Below are positions 53,164-61,504 of a stretch of DNA of 64,000 nt, one piece after another. The notes under the pieces were generated by a model. That model ran no database searches. It was given only the letters and a program-made list of their open reading frames with translations, and was not told the DNA's origin. Each line of letters begins with the position of its first letter. Positions within the stretch are counted from its first letter, which is position 1. Both the position numbers and the translations under genes were made by a program. The DNA comes from Gemmatimonadales bacterium UBA2982 (GTDB lineage: Bacteria; Gemmatimonadota; Gemmatimonadetes; Longimicrobiales; Gaopeijiaceae): positions 1 to 64,000 of the forward strand of contig DEAM01000031.1 of NCBI GenBank assembly GCA_002347035.1, read 5' to 3'.

Positions 53164-53661
53164 TTAGAATGGGAGTTCGACTTGGTTCTTTTCGAGATTT
53201 TCCCGCTCCTGCAACGCAGCCATTTCATCGACGAATTCCTGGAACTCTCCGGCGTCCTGGAAGTTCCGATATACGGACGCAAATCTGACGTATGCGACCC
53301 TATCCAAAGGACGTAGGTGCTCCATTAGGAGTGCCCCAAGCCGCACGCTAGGCACCTCGACGCTAGCATCACGTGAGAGGGCATCTTCAATATCATCGAC
53401 AACACGCTCCATATCCGAAGCTGAGACAGGACGTTTAGCACATGCGACTCTGATGCTGCTCAGTAGCTTGTTTCGGGAAAATTCCTCGATAGCACCCGAC
53501 TGCTTCAAGACTTGTATAGGCCGCTCTTCAACGTACTCATAGGTAGTAAAGCGACCACCACATACAGTGCACTCCCGACGACGACGCACGGCTCTGCCCC
53601 CTCGACTTGATCTAGTATCGACTACCCGATTCTCAGTAGCATCGCACTCTGGACAACGCAT
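53164..53661 (-). CDS. nrdR: transcriptional repressor NrdR
   Basis: NrdR represses ribonucleotide reductase genes, using an ATP-cone nucleotide sensor. The 165-aa protein has the zinc ribbon with C3, C6, C31 and C34 (MRCPECDATENRVVDTR, RRRRECTVCGGRFTTYE) and the ATP-cone with IRVACAKRPVSASDMERVVDDIE. No nrd genes are nearby, so regulation is in trans. I see no complete NrdR box pair at its own promoter. Confidence 0.96.
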   Translation of the reverse strand: MRCPECDATENRVVDTRSSRGGRAVRRRRECTVCGGRFTTYEYVEERPIQVLKQSGAIEEFSRNKLLSSIRVACAKRPVSASDMERVVDDIEDALSRDASVEVPSVRLGALLMEHLRPLDRVAYVRFASVYRNFQDAGEFQEFVDEMAALQERENLEKNQVELPF

Positions 53662-53708
53662 GTTCTATCGCCGCAATGCGGCCGAGCCCAGCCCTGGCAC
53701 GAACACTA

Positions 53709-54542
53709 CTAGCTAATCTCTTCTATAAGATCCCGGGCAAGCATCGCGATAGTGGCGTCGGGATACGTGTTTATAATCCTCTCTAGAGTTACCCTTGCAT
53801 CATCAGCATCACCCATTTCGACTTGGAGTTGGGCGATGCGGTAAAGGGCATCCGGCACCCGAGAAGATGTCGGATAGAGCGCCTGAATCTCCTGGAAGGC
53901 TTCAAGAGCATCCTCCAATCGATCTTGCTGTGTAATCATGTCGGCCAAGTTGAAGTGGGCATCAGGAGCCAGGTCATGGTTCGGGTAATCCTCTAAAAAC
54001 TGCTCGTAAGCAACTTGAGCAGTGCTATAGGATCCTCGCAGATGCTGCTCGCGTGCTACACCCCATAATTGCTCTGCACTGCCGCCGGTACCGAGAATGT
54101 TTTCACCACCAGACTCTGCGACCGCGGAAGTCCCAGCTACAATTGGCTGCGGTACCGAGTTAACACGCCCGAGACTGCCCAATTGGTCACGCATGCCGGC
54201 AATCCCTCTCTGGTTCTCCCCAGCAATTGCCTCCAGGGTGGTGAGTCCCTGCGTAATAGACCTGAGTTGGCGATTGATTTCACCACGAAAGTCAAAGATC
54301 TGGTTAGCCTGTACCCTGAGAGTGTCCTGCGTTGACTCTGCTTCCGAAAACAGAAGAGCTATCAGGGAGTCCTGCCTAGCGGACAGGGCCTCAAGCTCCC
54401 CTCTGACTTCCATTTGCAGTTGGCGGATATCGTTCTTCGTTGATATACAACCCGCTACAAGAGAGAGTACGAGAAGCGATCCGAACCGCACTGGCTTTGC
54501 CCTTTGCACTCTAAAGGATCGAGCTTGTCTATGCTTCATCAT
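53709..54542 (-). CDS. cpoB: Tol-Pal system accessory protein CpoB (YbgF)
   Basis: CpoB couples outer-membrane constriction with wall synthesis at division. The 277-aa protein has a signal and lipobox-like LSLVAGC, a coiled-coil segment at about 40-120 (QMEVRGELEALSARQDSLIAL), and a C-terminal TPR domain with SYSTAQVAYEQFLEDYPNHDLAPDAHFNLADM repeats. It is the last gene of the Tol-Pal operon, where a gene of this type normally lies. The lipobox is further from the start than usual, so anchoring is inferred. Confidence 0.9.
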   Translation of the reverse strand: MMKHRQARSFRVQRAKPVRFGSLLVLSLVAGCISTKNDIRQLQMEVRGELEALSARQDSLIALLFSEAESTQDTLRVQANQIFDFRGEINRQLRSITQGLTTLEAIAGENQRGIAGMRDQLGSLGRVNSVPQPIVAGTSAVAESGGENILGTGGSAEQLWGVAREQHLRGSYSTAQVAYEQFLEDYPNHDLAPDAHFNLADMITQQDRLEDALEAFQEIQALYPTSSRVPDALYRIAQLQVEMGDADDARVTLERIINTYPDATIAMLARDLIEEIS

Positions 54543-54563
54543 GCAGGCTTCATCATACAGCCC

Positions 54564-54595
54564 GGCCCCTCCTCCGTTAGACCGGAGGAGGGGCC
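54564..54595 (-). terminator. 13-bp GC-rich hairpin between pal and cpoB
   Basis: Stem GGCCCCTCCTCCG (54564-54576) pairs with CGGAGGAGGGGCC (54583-54595) over a 6-base loop, the strongest hairpin seen in the window. It lies 22 bases past the pal stop codon and just ahead of the cpoB start. The typical T run is absent on the - strand, so it may be an attenuator, mRNA stabiliser or processing site rather than a full intrinsic terminator. Confidence 0.6.
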
Positions 54596-54617
54596 CTAAG
54601 ACCGCTTACAGGTTGGC

Positions 54618-55214
54618 TCACTCAGCGGGATTGATAGCGTTTGCACCCGCGGTGATCACAAATTGACCGCGCCGGTTACGCGCCCAAGATCCTTCATTCG
54701 ACCCCTGGGCAAGTGGCCGGCCTTCACCGAACGAGACAATTTCGAACCGATTCTCTGACAAACCGAACCCTGTCAGGAATTGCCGGATCGCCTCAGCCCG
54801 ACGGTTCCCGAGCGCAAGGTTGTACTCTGTCGCACCGCGCTCGTCAGCATGGCCCTCAATGCGAATTCGCACCTGTGGACTTGCACGGAGGATGTCTACC
54901 TTAGCGCGAAGCACAGTGGCAGCATCGTCACGAACCTCGGAAATATCGTAATCGAAGAAGACCATCTCTTCGAGGGTTGCACGGGCTGCGGCAGCGGCTC
55001 GCTGGCGCTCTGCCTCAGCGGCTCGCTCAGCAGCCAGCCGAGCAGCCTCCGCGCGGGCGGCTTCCTCAGCCCGGCGGACAGAGTCCTGATATGCCCGAAG
55101 CGAATCCATGTCCGGACCCGGCGGGGGAGCCGGTGGTGGTGGTGGATCTCCTCCACACGCACCAACGACTAGTATTGCGGCCACGAGGGGCACGAGAAAA
55201 CGGCGGACGATCAT
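54618..55214 (-). CDS. pal: peptidoglycan-associated lipoprotein Pal
   Basis: Pal anchors the outer membrane to peptidoglycan. The 198-aa protein has a lipoprotein signal (FLVPLVAAILVVGAC), a short Pro linker, an Ala/Glu/Arg-rich helical stretch at about 45-83 that is unusual for Pal, then the OmpA-like domain with RIRIEGHADERGATEYNLAL and NRRAEAIRQFL, where Asp and Arg bind diaminopimelate. The start has AGGG just upstream. TolB lies 205 bases upstream across a gap with a promoter-like pair; the strong hairpin follows the stop. Confidence 0.95.
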   Translation of the reverse strand: MIVRRFLVPLVAAILVVGACGGDPPPPPAPPPGPDMDSLRAYQDSVRRAEEAARAEAARLAAERAAEAERQRAAAAARATLEEMVFFDYDISEVRDDAATVLRAKVDILRASPQVRIRIEGHADERGATEYNLALGNRRAEAIRQFLTGFGLSENRFEIVSFGEGRPLAQGSNEGSWARNRRGQFVITAGANAINPAE

Positions 55215-55321
55215 CCCTACTCCCAGGTTGAGCTAAGTGATGTTCATTCACGCAGGCACCAGGCGAGGCTGTGCGCCGCATCGAAGCTAATGTCCTTTTC
55301 CTAGGGGAAAAGTCCCCCTGG

Positions 55322-55350
55322 CATATATTGAAAAAATTCCGCTGACGCAA
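55322..55350 (-). promoter_or_regulatory. possible promoter for pal
   Basis: On the - strand TTGCGT (55350-55345), a 17-base spacer and TATATG (55327-55322) form a weak -35/-10 pair (3/6 and 4/6 matches). It lies in the 205-base tolB-pal gap. The start codon is 107 bases downstream, allowing a leader. The match is modest and the location is the main support. Confidence 0.3.
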
Positions 55351-55419
55351 CGTCTGCGATAGACCCAATTACTTAGGCCCCAGCTAGCCTGCGCACCCTG
55401 CGGGTATAGTCGGTGCAAT

Positions 55420-56832
55420 TTATCGAGCTTGTAGCGCCGGAGACCAATCCGGGACCCCTACCCGACGACCAGCGATGAGGGACCTAATTCGTCCAGTTCC
55501 TACGTCAACCACGAAGAGCCCGTAGCCCCAACTCCGCTCGCCTACAAAGACCAGGTGTCGTCCATCCGGTGCCCAACTAGGATCCTCATTGTTTCCTTCA
55601 GTCGTGAGCTGACGAAGAACACGCCCGTCATCCTCTAGGCTAGCCACAAGGACATGGTAGCGCCCCCGCTCAATCCGACCATGGAACGCAACAAGATCGC
55701 TGTTCGGTGACCAATCAGGCGCTGTAAAATAACCTCCGCTACCATACTCATAAGGTGAGAGTGTCTCAGCTGAGCCGCCCTCAGATGGCATGAGCATGAC
55801 TTGAGGCACTGCATCCCCGAACCTCTGAGTGTTGAATGCAATCCACCGTCCATCTGGCGAGTATGTGGGTGAAAAGTCATACCAAGGTCCGCCTGACAGG
55901 TACGCTAGGCAGCAATCACGCTCAAAATCATAGGTGAAGATCCCACTGCGAGCATCGCTCCCTAATACGGAGAAAGCGAGGGTGCGGCCATCTGGATGGT
56001 ATGCTGGCGTAATGTAATCTCCCGCCCCACGCACGGCGGCTAGCATGCGCTCACTACCTGTGGCCACGTTCATTTCATAAATGCGCGGATAACCTGACCT
56101 CCAAGACGTATAGGCAACCTTCCGCCCGTCTGGTGACCAGGACGGCGATTCTAGAAGTGATCCAAAGTCAGTTAGTCGGGTGAGGTTTAAGCCGTCAGAG
56201 TCGATAAGGTGAACGTCCTTATTCCCCTCTGAATCGGTCATCGTGAAAGCGATTCGACTGGCAGCCATGCCCTGCTCCCCAGTCGCCCACCGGACGATCT
56301 CATCCGATACCCTATGGACGACCATGCGGAAATCCTCATCACTCTGGGCTGGGATCCTAAACCTCCCGCTCTCCCTAAGCTCGCCGTACACTACGTCGTG
56401 TAACTCTGCTGCGAATACGAAGTCCTCACCAGCACTCTCTAATTGGCCGGTTACGAGCCAGACAGCACCCAGTCGATCCCAGAGAGTGTAGTCAAGCTGA
56501 TCACCGATTAGTCCAGCTGGCAGGGAATCCATCACTTCAAAACGGTCAGAGTAACGGAGATCTTGAGCGACGATCGCCTCTACCTCTGAAGCCAAACCAA
56601 CACCTCCGAACGTGCTCGAAAACGGCTTTACTGCTAGGGCTGGCAGATAGGACTCAGCGTAAACGAGCCCCAGACTCACACCAGGTATTTGGTCTGTCTG
56701 CTGGCCTCTGGCTTCGGCTGACCCAGTCATCAATAAAACTGAGACCGTAAGGGCCATCAGCATCCGATATCCTATACATGTTTCAGCGCTCATCGCGTAC
56801 CCGCCTGACATGGGTGTTGGGAAGGGCTGCAT
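55420..56832 (-). CDS. tolB: Tol-Pal system protein TolB
   Basis: TolB is the periplasmic beta-propeller that links TolA and Pal. The 470-aa protein has a signal segment (YRMLMALTVSVLLMTGSAEARGQQ), an N-terminal domain of about 50-190, and a propeller made of repeats such as SPDGRKVAYTSWRSG, HPDGRTLAFSVLGS, SPDGRWIAFNTQR, SPNSDLVAFHG and APDGRHLVFVGE. The chosen ATG at 56832 is 3 bases past the tolA stop with GGGG upstream. An ATG 13 codons further in would fit a signal-peptide start equally well. Confidence 0.93.
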   Translation of the reverse strand: MQPFPTPMSGGYAMSAETCIGYRMLMALTVSVLLMTGSAEARGQQTDQIPGVSLGLVYAESYLPALAVKPFSSTFGGVGLASEVEAIVAQDLRYSDRFEVMDSLPAGLIGDQLDYTLWDRLGAVWLVTGQLESAGEDFVFAAELHDVVYGELRESGRFRIPAQSDEDFRMVVHRVSDEIVRWATGEQGMAASRIAFTMTDSEGNKDVHLIDSDGLNLTRLTDFGSLLESPSWSPDGRKVAYTSWRSGYPRIYEMNVATGSERMLAAVRGAGDYITPAYHPDGRTLAFSVLGSDARSGIFTYDFERDCCLAYLSGGPWYDFSPTYSPDGRWIAFNTQRFGDAVPQVMLMPSEGGSAETLSPYEYGSGGYFTAPDWSPNSDLVAFHGRIERGRYHVLVASLEDDGRVLRQLTTEGNNEDPSWAPDGRHLVFVGERSWGYGLFVVDVGTGRIRSLIAGRRVGVPDWSPALQAR

Positions 56833-56835
56833 ATT

Positions 56836-57528
56836 TTACCCCGGAGGCCTGAAGGCGAAGTTCACCCTCACGGCATCATAAAGGTAGTCTTGGGGAAGCT
56901 GACCGAAATTACCCTGACCCGCACATTCGACGGCCCCCATCGCCTGTAAGTCAAAAGCAATGTTACCTGACCTCGTCGAGAAGTCGATGTCCCTAGCAAG
57001 TCCGTCTCGTCCCACAGTGAAGACAACTGTGGTTTCGAATCCTCCACCACCAGACGGCGGACGAAAACACCGCTGTATTTGCCGAATAATGTTGTTGTAG
57101 TACTCGGGGTAGTCACGCCTTAGGCCTTCGAGTTGCACATTTAAATCTTCACCCGTCTCCGTAGGCTCTTCCTCTGGAGGCTCCTCAGTTGTCACCGCCG
57201 AAACCTCTTCTTCGTCTACTTCTGGTGGTGGTTCTGAGGGCTCCGGTTCTGGTGCTGGCTCCTCGACGGCTACCTCTTCTTCCTCTGGCTCCGGTTCCGG
57301 GGGCACCGGTTCCGGTTCCGGCTGCTCTATGACGACTTCCTCTGTAGCAAATTCCTCTTCCTCCGCCTGTTCTGCGGGAGGAGGGGAAACCAATTCGATC
57401 TCATAAGCGATAAATTCTAACTCAGGCGACTGATAAAACGTGCTGAGCCATAATCCCCCCAACAGTAAAATATGGAGTCCGAGAGAGAGGGTCATCGCCC
57501 TCCGATCAAATGGATCCATACGACTCAT
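56836..57528 (-). CDS. tolA: TolA/TonB-type energy transducer
   Basis: The 230-aa protein (ATG at 57528, GAGG upstream) has one membrane helix (LSLGLHILLLGGLWLSTFY), a Pro/Glu-rich linker (PEPEPVPPEPEPEEEE) in place of a long helix, and a C-terminal TonB/TolA-like domain (YPEYYNNIIRQIQRCFRPPSGGGGFETTVVFTV). It sits directly between TolR and TolB and so is TolA by position, but its domain resembles TonB. The longer frame from 57657 overlaps tolR by 122 bases and is not supported. Confidence 0.88.
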   Translation of the reverse strand: MSRMDPFDRRAMTLSLGLHILLLGGLWLSTFYQSPELEFIAYEIELVSPPPAEQAEEEEFATEEVVIEQPEPEPVPPEPEPEEEEVAVEEPAPEPEPSEPPPEVDEEEVSAVTTEEPPEEEPTETGEDLNVQLEGLRRDYPEYYNNIIRQIQRCFRPPSGGGGFETTVVFTVGRDGLARDIDFSTRSGNIAFDLQAMGAVECAGQGNFGQLPQDYLYDAVRVNFAFRPPG

Positions 57529-57535
57529 ATAGGCC

Positions 57536-57973
57536 TCAGCTGCCCCCTGCATATGGCTCAGCAACCAGAGACCAGGGAACACCACTATTGAGAGTCGTAG
57601 CCATAGCTCTGAGCACCGGGCCATATGGGGCCAGAGAGTCCGCCCTGATGAATACACGTTCTACTGTACCCGCAGCCAGCAGCTGGGGTAGGCCAGCTTC
57701 CAGCTCCTCAGGCGTCACAGCTGTCTCCTCCATCATGATCTGCCCATCAGCCATAATCGAGATAAAAAAAGGGGATTCCTGTGACGACAGAGGTTGCACG
57801 TCTGCCCTAGGGATAGCGACCTCGATACCACCCTGCAGAATCGGTGCCGTAATGATGAAAATCACCAACAAGGTGAACGCAACGTCCACCAAACTCGTAA
57901 CGTTGATCTCCGCATTAATGGGCAGGTCATTACGGGTCCGGCCGCTTCTCTTGCCCGCTCCACCGACACTCAT
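57536..57973 (-). CDS. tolR: TolR/ExbD family biopolymer transport protein
   Basis: The 145-aa protein has one N-terminal helix, INVTSLVDVAFTLLVIFIIT, with the conserved Asp that channels protons, then a periplasmic domain ending with the strand FIRADSLAPYGPVLRAM. It works with TolQ to energise TolA by the proton-motive force. It overlaps TolQ by 4 bases and is followed 7 bases later by TolA. Confidence 0.95.
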   Translation of the reverse strand: MSVGGAGKRSGRTRNDLPINAEINVTSLVDVAFTLLVIFIITAPILQGGIEVAIPRADVQPLSSQESPFFISIMADGQIMMEETAVTPEELEAGLPQLLAAGTVERVFIRADSLAPYGPVLRAMATTLNSGVPWSLVAEPYAGGS

Positions 57974-58689
57974 ACACGCCCCTCGCGCGCCAATGTCCCA
58001 ATGAATTCCGATGAAAAGCCCTCAAGTTCACTGCTTACACGGTTTAGCATCGTGACGAAATGGTTGTAGGCCCAGACAGCTGGGATAGCTACGGCCAGGC
58101 CAGCGACCGTGGTAATCAGCGCTGCTGCAACCCCGGGGGCCACAGCGGCAATGTTGCTTGAGCCAGCAGCGGTAATGCCAAGGAAGACATCCATGATGCC
58201 AAGGACGGTACCGGCGAGCCCAAGAAGTGGTGAAACCGATCCAATCACGGCCAGTGTCCCAACTCCTTGTGCAAGCTCTTCACGTTCTTCCGCCTCCTCC
58301 TTATCCAGGACAAGGCGCAAAACCTCTAGTTGGGTTAGCGAAAGCCCCTCGCCAGATGGTGCTCCCTCCCTTAAGGCCCCTGGTCGCAGCTCGGAGAAAA
58401 AGTTCACTCCTTGGCGAAAGACTCGCCCATAGGGTGATTCGGGGAGTGCTAGGATCGACTTATAGGCGTCCTCAAGCCGCTGAGCCTGCTCCATGTACTC
58501 AAGAAAGCGATCGCCCTCACGCCGAACCTCTCGAAATTGCTGCCACTTGCGAAATATCAACCACCAAGATGCAAATGATAGCAACGCCAAAATCACTAGT
58601 ATGGTTTTGGTAGCAAGTGTTCCCCCAACGACCATATCCAGGGCTGTCTGGGGTGGGCGAATTTGAAGAAGTAGAGTTGATAGACTCAT
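57970..58689 (-). CDS. tolQ: TolQ/ExbB family proton channel protein
   Basis: The 239-aa protein has three membrane helices: TILVILALLSFASWWLIF, LAVIGSVSPLLGLAGTVLGIMDVF and ALITTVAGLAVAIPAVWAYNHFV. The last two carry the conserved Thr/Pro residues of TolQ/ExbB. The 80-residue cytoplasmic loop is helical and acidic. It overlaps the upstream epimerase by 4 bases and TolR by 4, fixing it in one operon with both. Confidence 0.95.
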   Translation of the reverse strand: MSLSTLLLQIRPPQTALDMVVGGTLATKTILVILALLSFASWWLIFRKWQQFREVRREGDRFLEYMEQAQRLEDAYKSILALPESPYGRVFRQGVNFFSELRPGALREGAPSGEGLSLTQLEVLRLVLDKEEAEEREELAQGVGTLAVIGSVSPLLGLAGTVLGIMDVFLGITAAGSSNIAAVAPGVAAALITTVAGLAVAIPAVWAYNHFVTMLNRVSSELEGFSSEFIGTLAREGRV

Positions 58690-59654
58690 TCAGTAGCACC
58701 CGCCCTTTGGTTAGCGATGTAATCGAAGGTTTCTCTAAGGCCCTCTTCCAACGTGTGCGCCGGGGCCCAGCCGCACTTACGAAGTCGACCTGAATTGAGG
58801 GCGCTATGTCGAAGTTCCCCCGGACGAGCAGGCTGACGATTTCTACCGCATGGATTGCCAGCAATTGACTCAAGCATGTCCGCCAGCTGGTTTACACTGG
58901 TTCTAGATCCCGTGCCTACGTTGAATGCTCGGGTATCCAGCCCAATTCCTTCAGCCATTAACGTATCAGAAGCCAACATGTTCGCGGCTACAACATCCCC
59001 TACATAGACATAGTCGCGAGTCTGCTCTCCTTCACCGAATATTGTGAGAGGCTCACCACTCAACAAACGATCACAGAAGATGGCTACTACACCCGCCTCA
59101 CCGTGCGGATCCTGACGCGGACCAAAGACGTTCGCATATCGCAAGGCCACATACTCAAGCCCTCGAATGGCCTGATAGTAGTACAAATAATGCTCCCCAG
59201 TCAGCTTAGTTACGCCGTAAGGTGAGAGGGGAGACTTGGGGGCCGTTTCTGGCGTAGGCAGCTCCTCGGGCTCGCCATACACGACCCCACCGCTGCTCAC
59301 GTATATAAAGCGCTCTACTCCTACCTCCATAGCCGCCTCAGTAAGATTTAGAAGCCCGTGCACATTAATGCTGGCGTCCTTCATCGGGTCCAGCACTGAT
59401 GTACGAACATCAATCTGAGCAGCATGATGATTGACAAGATCGAAACGTACTTCTTGGAACAAGCTCCGAACGTCGTCATCCCGGATATCTAGCTCTAGAA
59501 ACTCGGCTTTTGATGGGACGTTCTCCCTCCTGCCTGAAGACAGATTATCGACAATCCAGACATCTTCCCCCGCCGCTAGATAGGCATCGGCTATATGGCT
59601 TCCTATGAAACCAGCACCCCCGGTGACGAGCACCCTTCGTTTAGATCGCTTCAT
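58686..59654 (-). CDS. NAD-dependent epimerase/dehydratase (UDP-glucose 4-epimerase type)
   Basis: This short-chain sugar-nucleotide enzyme has VTGGAGFIGSHIADAYLAAG, the NADH-binding DNLSSG, the catalytic YxxxK in SPYGVTKLTGEHYL, and RYANVFGPRQDP, typical of GalE-like extended enzymes. The long frame begins at a GTG at 59711, but family similarity starts at MKRSKRRVLVTGG, so I choose the ATG at 59654; neither has a clear ribosome site. It probably makes a sugar nucleotide for cell-surface polysaccharide. Its stop overlaps tolQ by 4 bases, an unusual partner for the Tol operon. Confidence 0.88.
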   Translation of the reverse strand: MKRSKRRVLVTGGAGFIGSHIADAYLAAGEDVWIVDNLSSGRRENVPSKAEFLELDIRDDDVRSLFQEVRFDLVNHHAAQIDVRTSVLDPMKDASINVHGLLNLTEAAMEVGVERFIYVSSGGVVYGEPEELPTPETAPKSPLSPYGVTKLTGEHYLYYYQAIRGLEYVALRYANVFGPRQDPHGEAGVVAIFCDRLLSGEPLTIFGEGEQTRDYVYVGDVVAANMLASDTLMAEGIGLDTRAFNVGTGSRTSVNQLADMLESIAGNPCGRNRQPARPGELRHSALNSGRLRKCGWAPAHTLEEGLRETFDYIANQRAGATE

Positions 59655-59855
59655 GTGCTGGGTAGATACCGGGTTTCCCTGTCTCAGGTCAACGCATTTT
59701 TTGGAATCCACTTCGAGTGTTTACGTCCATCAATACCCCGTGGAGACCCCTTGTAGGTATTAACTCTAGAGCCGTGCCCGCCAAAGATTTCGATCAGATT
59801 ACAGACATTCCTCAGGATCTAACCTTCTGGAAATCAAGCCCTGTAGAAGCTCGAC

Positions 59856-60320
59856 TCAAAGCACAACCTTCATCATTCGTGCATCCTCTTTCGGGTCTTG
59901 GTAGTACCCCTTCCGGAGACCTACGTCAGAGAACCCAAATCGTCGGTAGAGTTCAACAGCCGTTTCATTCGAATCCCTTACCTCCAGGTACATCGTCTTG
60001 ACCCCCCGATCACGAGCAGTTTCAAGTACACTCGCCATCAGATAGGTCCCAAGACCATTTCGACGGAATTCCGGAGAGACTGCCATGTTCGCCAGTTCAC
60101 CTTGGTCCAGAATACACCATAGAACAGCGTACCCAATGATACCGGCCTTTTCCTCCTCTAGAACTATCAGCTCCACTCGTGACTGATCAATTAGCTGGAC
60201 ATATATCTCTTCCGTCCATGGGCTACTGAAAGCTTCCGTCTCTATATCAATGACGGCTGATATGTCACCCGACTGCATGCGCCGCACGTTCACTACGCCG
60301 TGGTCGTATGGCCCGCCCAT
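59856..60320 (-). CDS. rimI: ribosomal-protein-alanine N-acetyltransferase RimI
   Basis: RimI acetylates the N-terminus of ribosomal protein S18. The 154-aa GNAT protein has the acetyl-CoA site EFRRNGLGTYLMASVLETARDRG and the preceding LANMAVSP, followed by SNETAVELYRRFGF. A GGAG site five bases before the ATG at 60320 supports this start, which overlaps tsaB by 28 bases. tsaE-tsaB-rimI is a common set. A 201-base gap to the epimerase holds no clear feature. Confidence 0.93.
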   Translation of the reverse strand: MGGPYDHGVVNVRRMQSGDISAVIDIETEAFSSPWTEEIYVQLIDQSRVELIVLEEEKAGIIGYAVLWCILDQGELANMAVSPEFRRNGLGTYLMASVLETARDRGVKTMYLEVRDSNETAVELYRRFGFSDVGLRKGYYQDPKEDARMMKVVL

Positions 60321-61000
60321 AGTCGCTCCGCACTGGAGGTCCGAATGTATCTAGGTTCCCAAGTCTCTATGCTTGCGACAGGTTCTACGCCCGGCTCTAG
60401 AGACAAGTACCGGAGAAGCCCGGAGGCATATGTTCGGTCGCTACCGTCAGGCACTACCAAAAACCCTTCCTTCTCTATTGCTGTCCTATGGCGTTCGGCA
60501 CCATCTCCCATGAAAACCGTATCACGAGGAATGTCGCGCTCGAACACCTCGCTGAGTGTACCCGCATGAGAGGGTGCCAGCTCCTTCACTACAGATCCGT
60601 CGATACTGTAGCAGGCTCCGTATACTCGGTCAGCTCGCGCATCAAAAAGCACATAGCGCACCGAACCTACTTCACTTGAAAGCGCTGCCGCCAATAAGCT
60701 AGGAACAGCCCAGAGGGGCACATTTAAGGCTTGTGCCAACCCCTTGCCGGTTGCCGCAGAGATTCGGACCCCCGTGAATGATCCAGGTCCCTCACCAACT
60801 ACCACCCCATCCAGCTCTGTTCGGGCTACCTGTGCTTCCTGAAGAGCCTTGTCAACAGCGGGAATTAAGCCCGCTGCCTGCTCAAGTGAATCTTCAATAA
60901 CCACCTCGGCTCTAAGTTCACCTCCGACACCAACAGCAACCGAAGCCTGGGGGCCCGAACTATCTAAAGCCAGTAGGGCCGCTGCTGCAGGGTGCCCCAT
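60293..61000 (-). CDS. tsaB: tRNA t6A biosynthesis protein TsaB
   Basis: TsaB partners TsaD and TsaE to make threonylcarbamoyladenosine at position 37 of tRNAs. The 235-aa protein starts at MGHPAAAALLALDSSGPQASVAV (ATG at 61000, beginning just past the tsaE stop) and has the core VVVGEGPGSFTGVRISAATGKGLAQAL, the TsaB signature. The longer frame from 61102 overlaps tsaE and is not supported. TsaD is absent from the window. Confidence 0.94.
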   Translation of the reverse strand: MGHPAAAALLALDSSGPQASVAVGVGGELRAEVVIEDSLEQAAGLIPAVDKALQEAQVARTELDGVVVGEGPGSFTGVRISAATGKGLAQALNVPLWAVPSLLAAALSSEVGSVRYVLFDARADRVYGACYSIDGSVVKELAPSHAGTLSEVFERDIPRDTVFMGDGAERHRTAIEKEGFLVVPDGSDRTYASGLLRYLSLEPGVEPVASIETWEPRYIRTSSAERLWAGHTTTA

Positions 61001-61002
61001 GA

Positions 61003-61467
61003 TTATTGATCCAAAGGAACCATTGAAAACTCGGCAAGCTCCGGTGGAGATCCAATCCTCCGGACTTCTACATCCCGCATCCCGGGCAGACCGACAGGGC
61101 ATGCTAACTCAATCAGCCAGCGGTCTTCGGGTAGCAGAAAACCAGCCCTTGCAGGCCATTCTACAAGAACTATTTCGTCCGTATCAGCCAGCTGACTCCA
61201 TCCGAGTTCCCAGAGATCGTCAGGAGAATTGATTCGATACAAGTCTATATGAACCAGAGTTCGCCCCGCTGCTGCAGGATACCGGTGAACCAATGTATAG
61301 GATGGCGAGGGCATAGGAGCGGCTACTCCCGCACCGGTGCCAATGGCCCTAGCTAGAACAGACTTCCCCGCACCTAACTCTCCCGAAAGCCCTATAAATG
61401 CAGGGGCCTTAATCGCCTGCCCAATGTGGTTGCCCCATCGCACGAGCTCAGTCTCGTCCAGCCTCAT
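61003..61467 (-). CDS. tsaE: tRNA t6A biosynthesis ATPase TsaE
   Basis: TsaE is the ATPase that cycles the TsaB-TsaD complex. The 154-aa protein has the P-loop GLSGELGAGKSVLARAIGTG (residues of about 27-46), PSPSYTLVHRYP, VHIDLYRI and VLVEWPARAG, all typical. Its stop codon borders the tsaB ATG. The upstream nadD gene ends 37 bases before it. Confidence 0.95.
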   Translation of the reverse strand: MRLDETELVRWGNHIGQAIKAPAFIGLSGELGAGKSVLARAIGTGAGVAAPMPSPSYTLVHRYPAAAGRTLVHIDLYRINSPDDLWELGWSQLADTDEIVLVEWPARAGFLLPEDRWLIELACPVGLPGMRDVEVRRIGSPPELAEFSMVPLDQ

Positions 61468-61504
61468 GTAATCCCTTTCACCAACGGTCCCTAACCAGGG
61501 CCAG

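Noticed and set aside
57160..57380. Repetitive GGTTCCGG/GGCTCC tracts that look like a repeat array
   Set aside because: They encode the Pro/Glu linker of tolA; the periodicity comes from the codons, with no separate repeat element.
57529..57657. Upstream extension of tolA to 57657
   Set aside because: It overlaps tolR by 122 bases, and its residues have no family support; the ATG at 57528 has a GAGG site just after the tolR stop.
61001..61102. Upstream extension of tsaB
   Set aside because: It lies inside tsaE and lacks similarity; the family start MGHPAAAALLALDSSG begins just past the tsaE stop.
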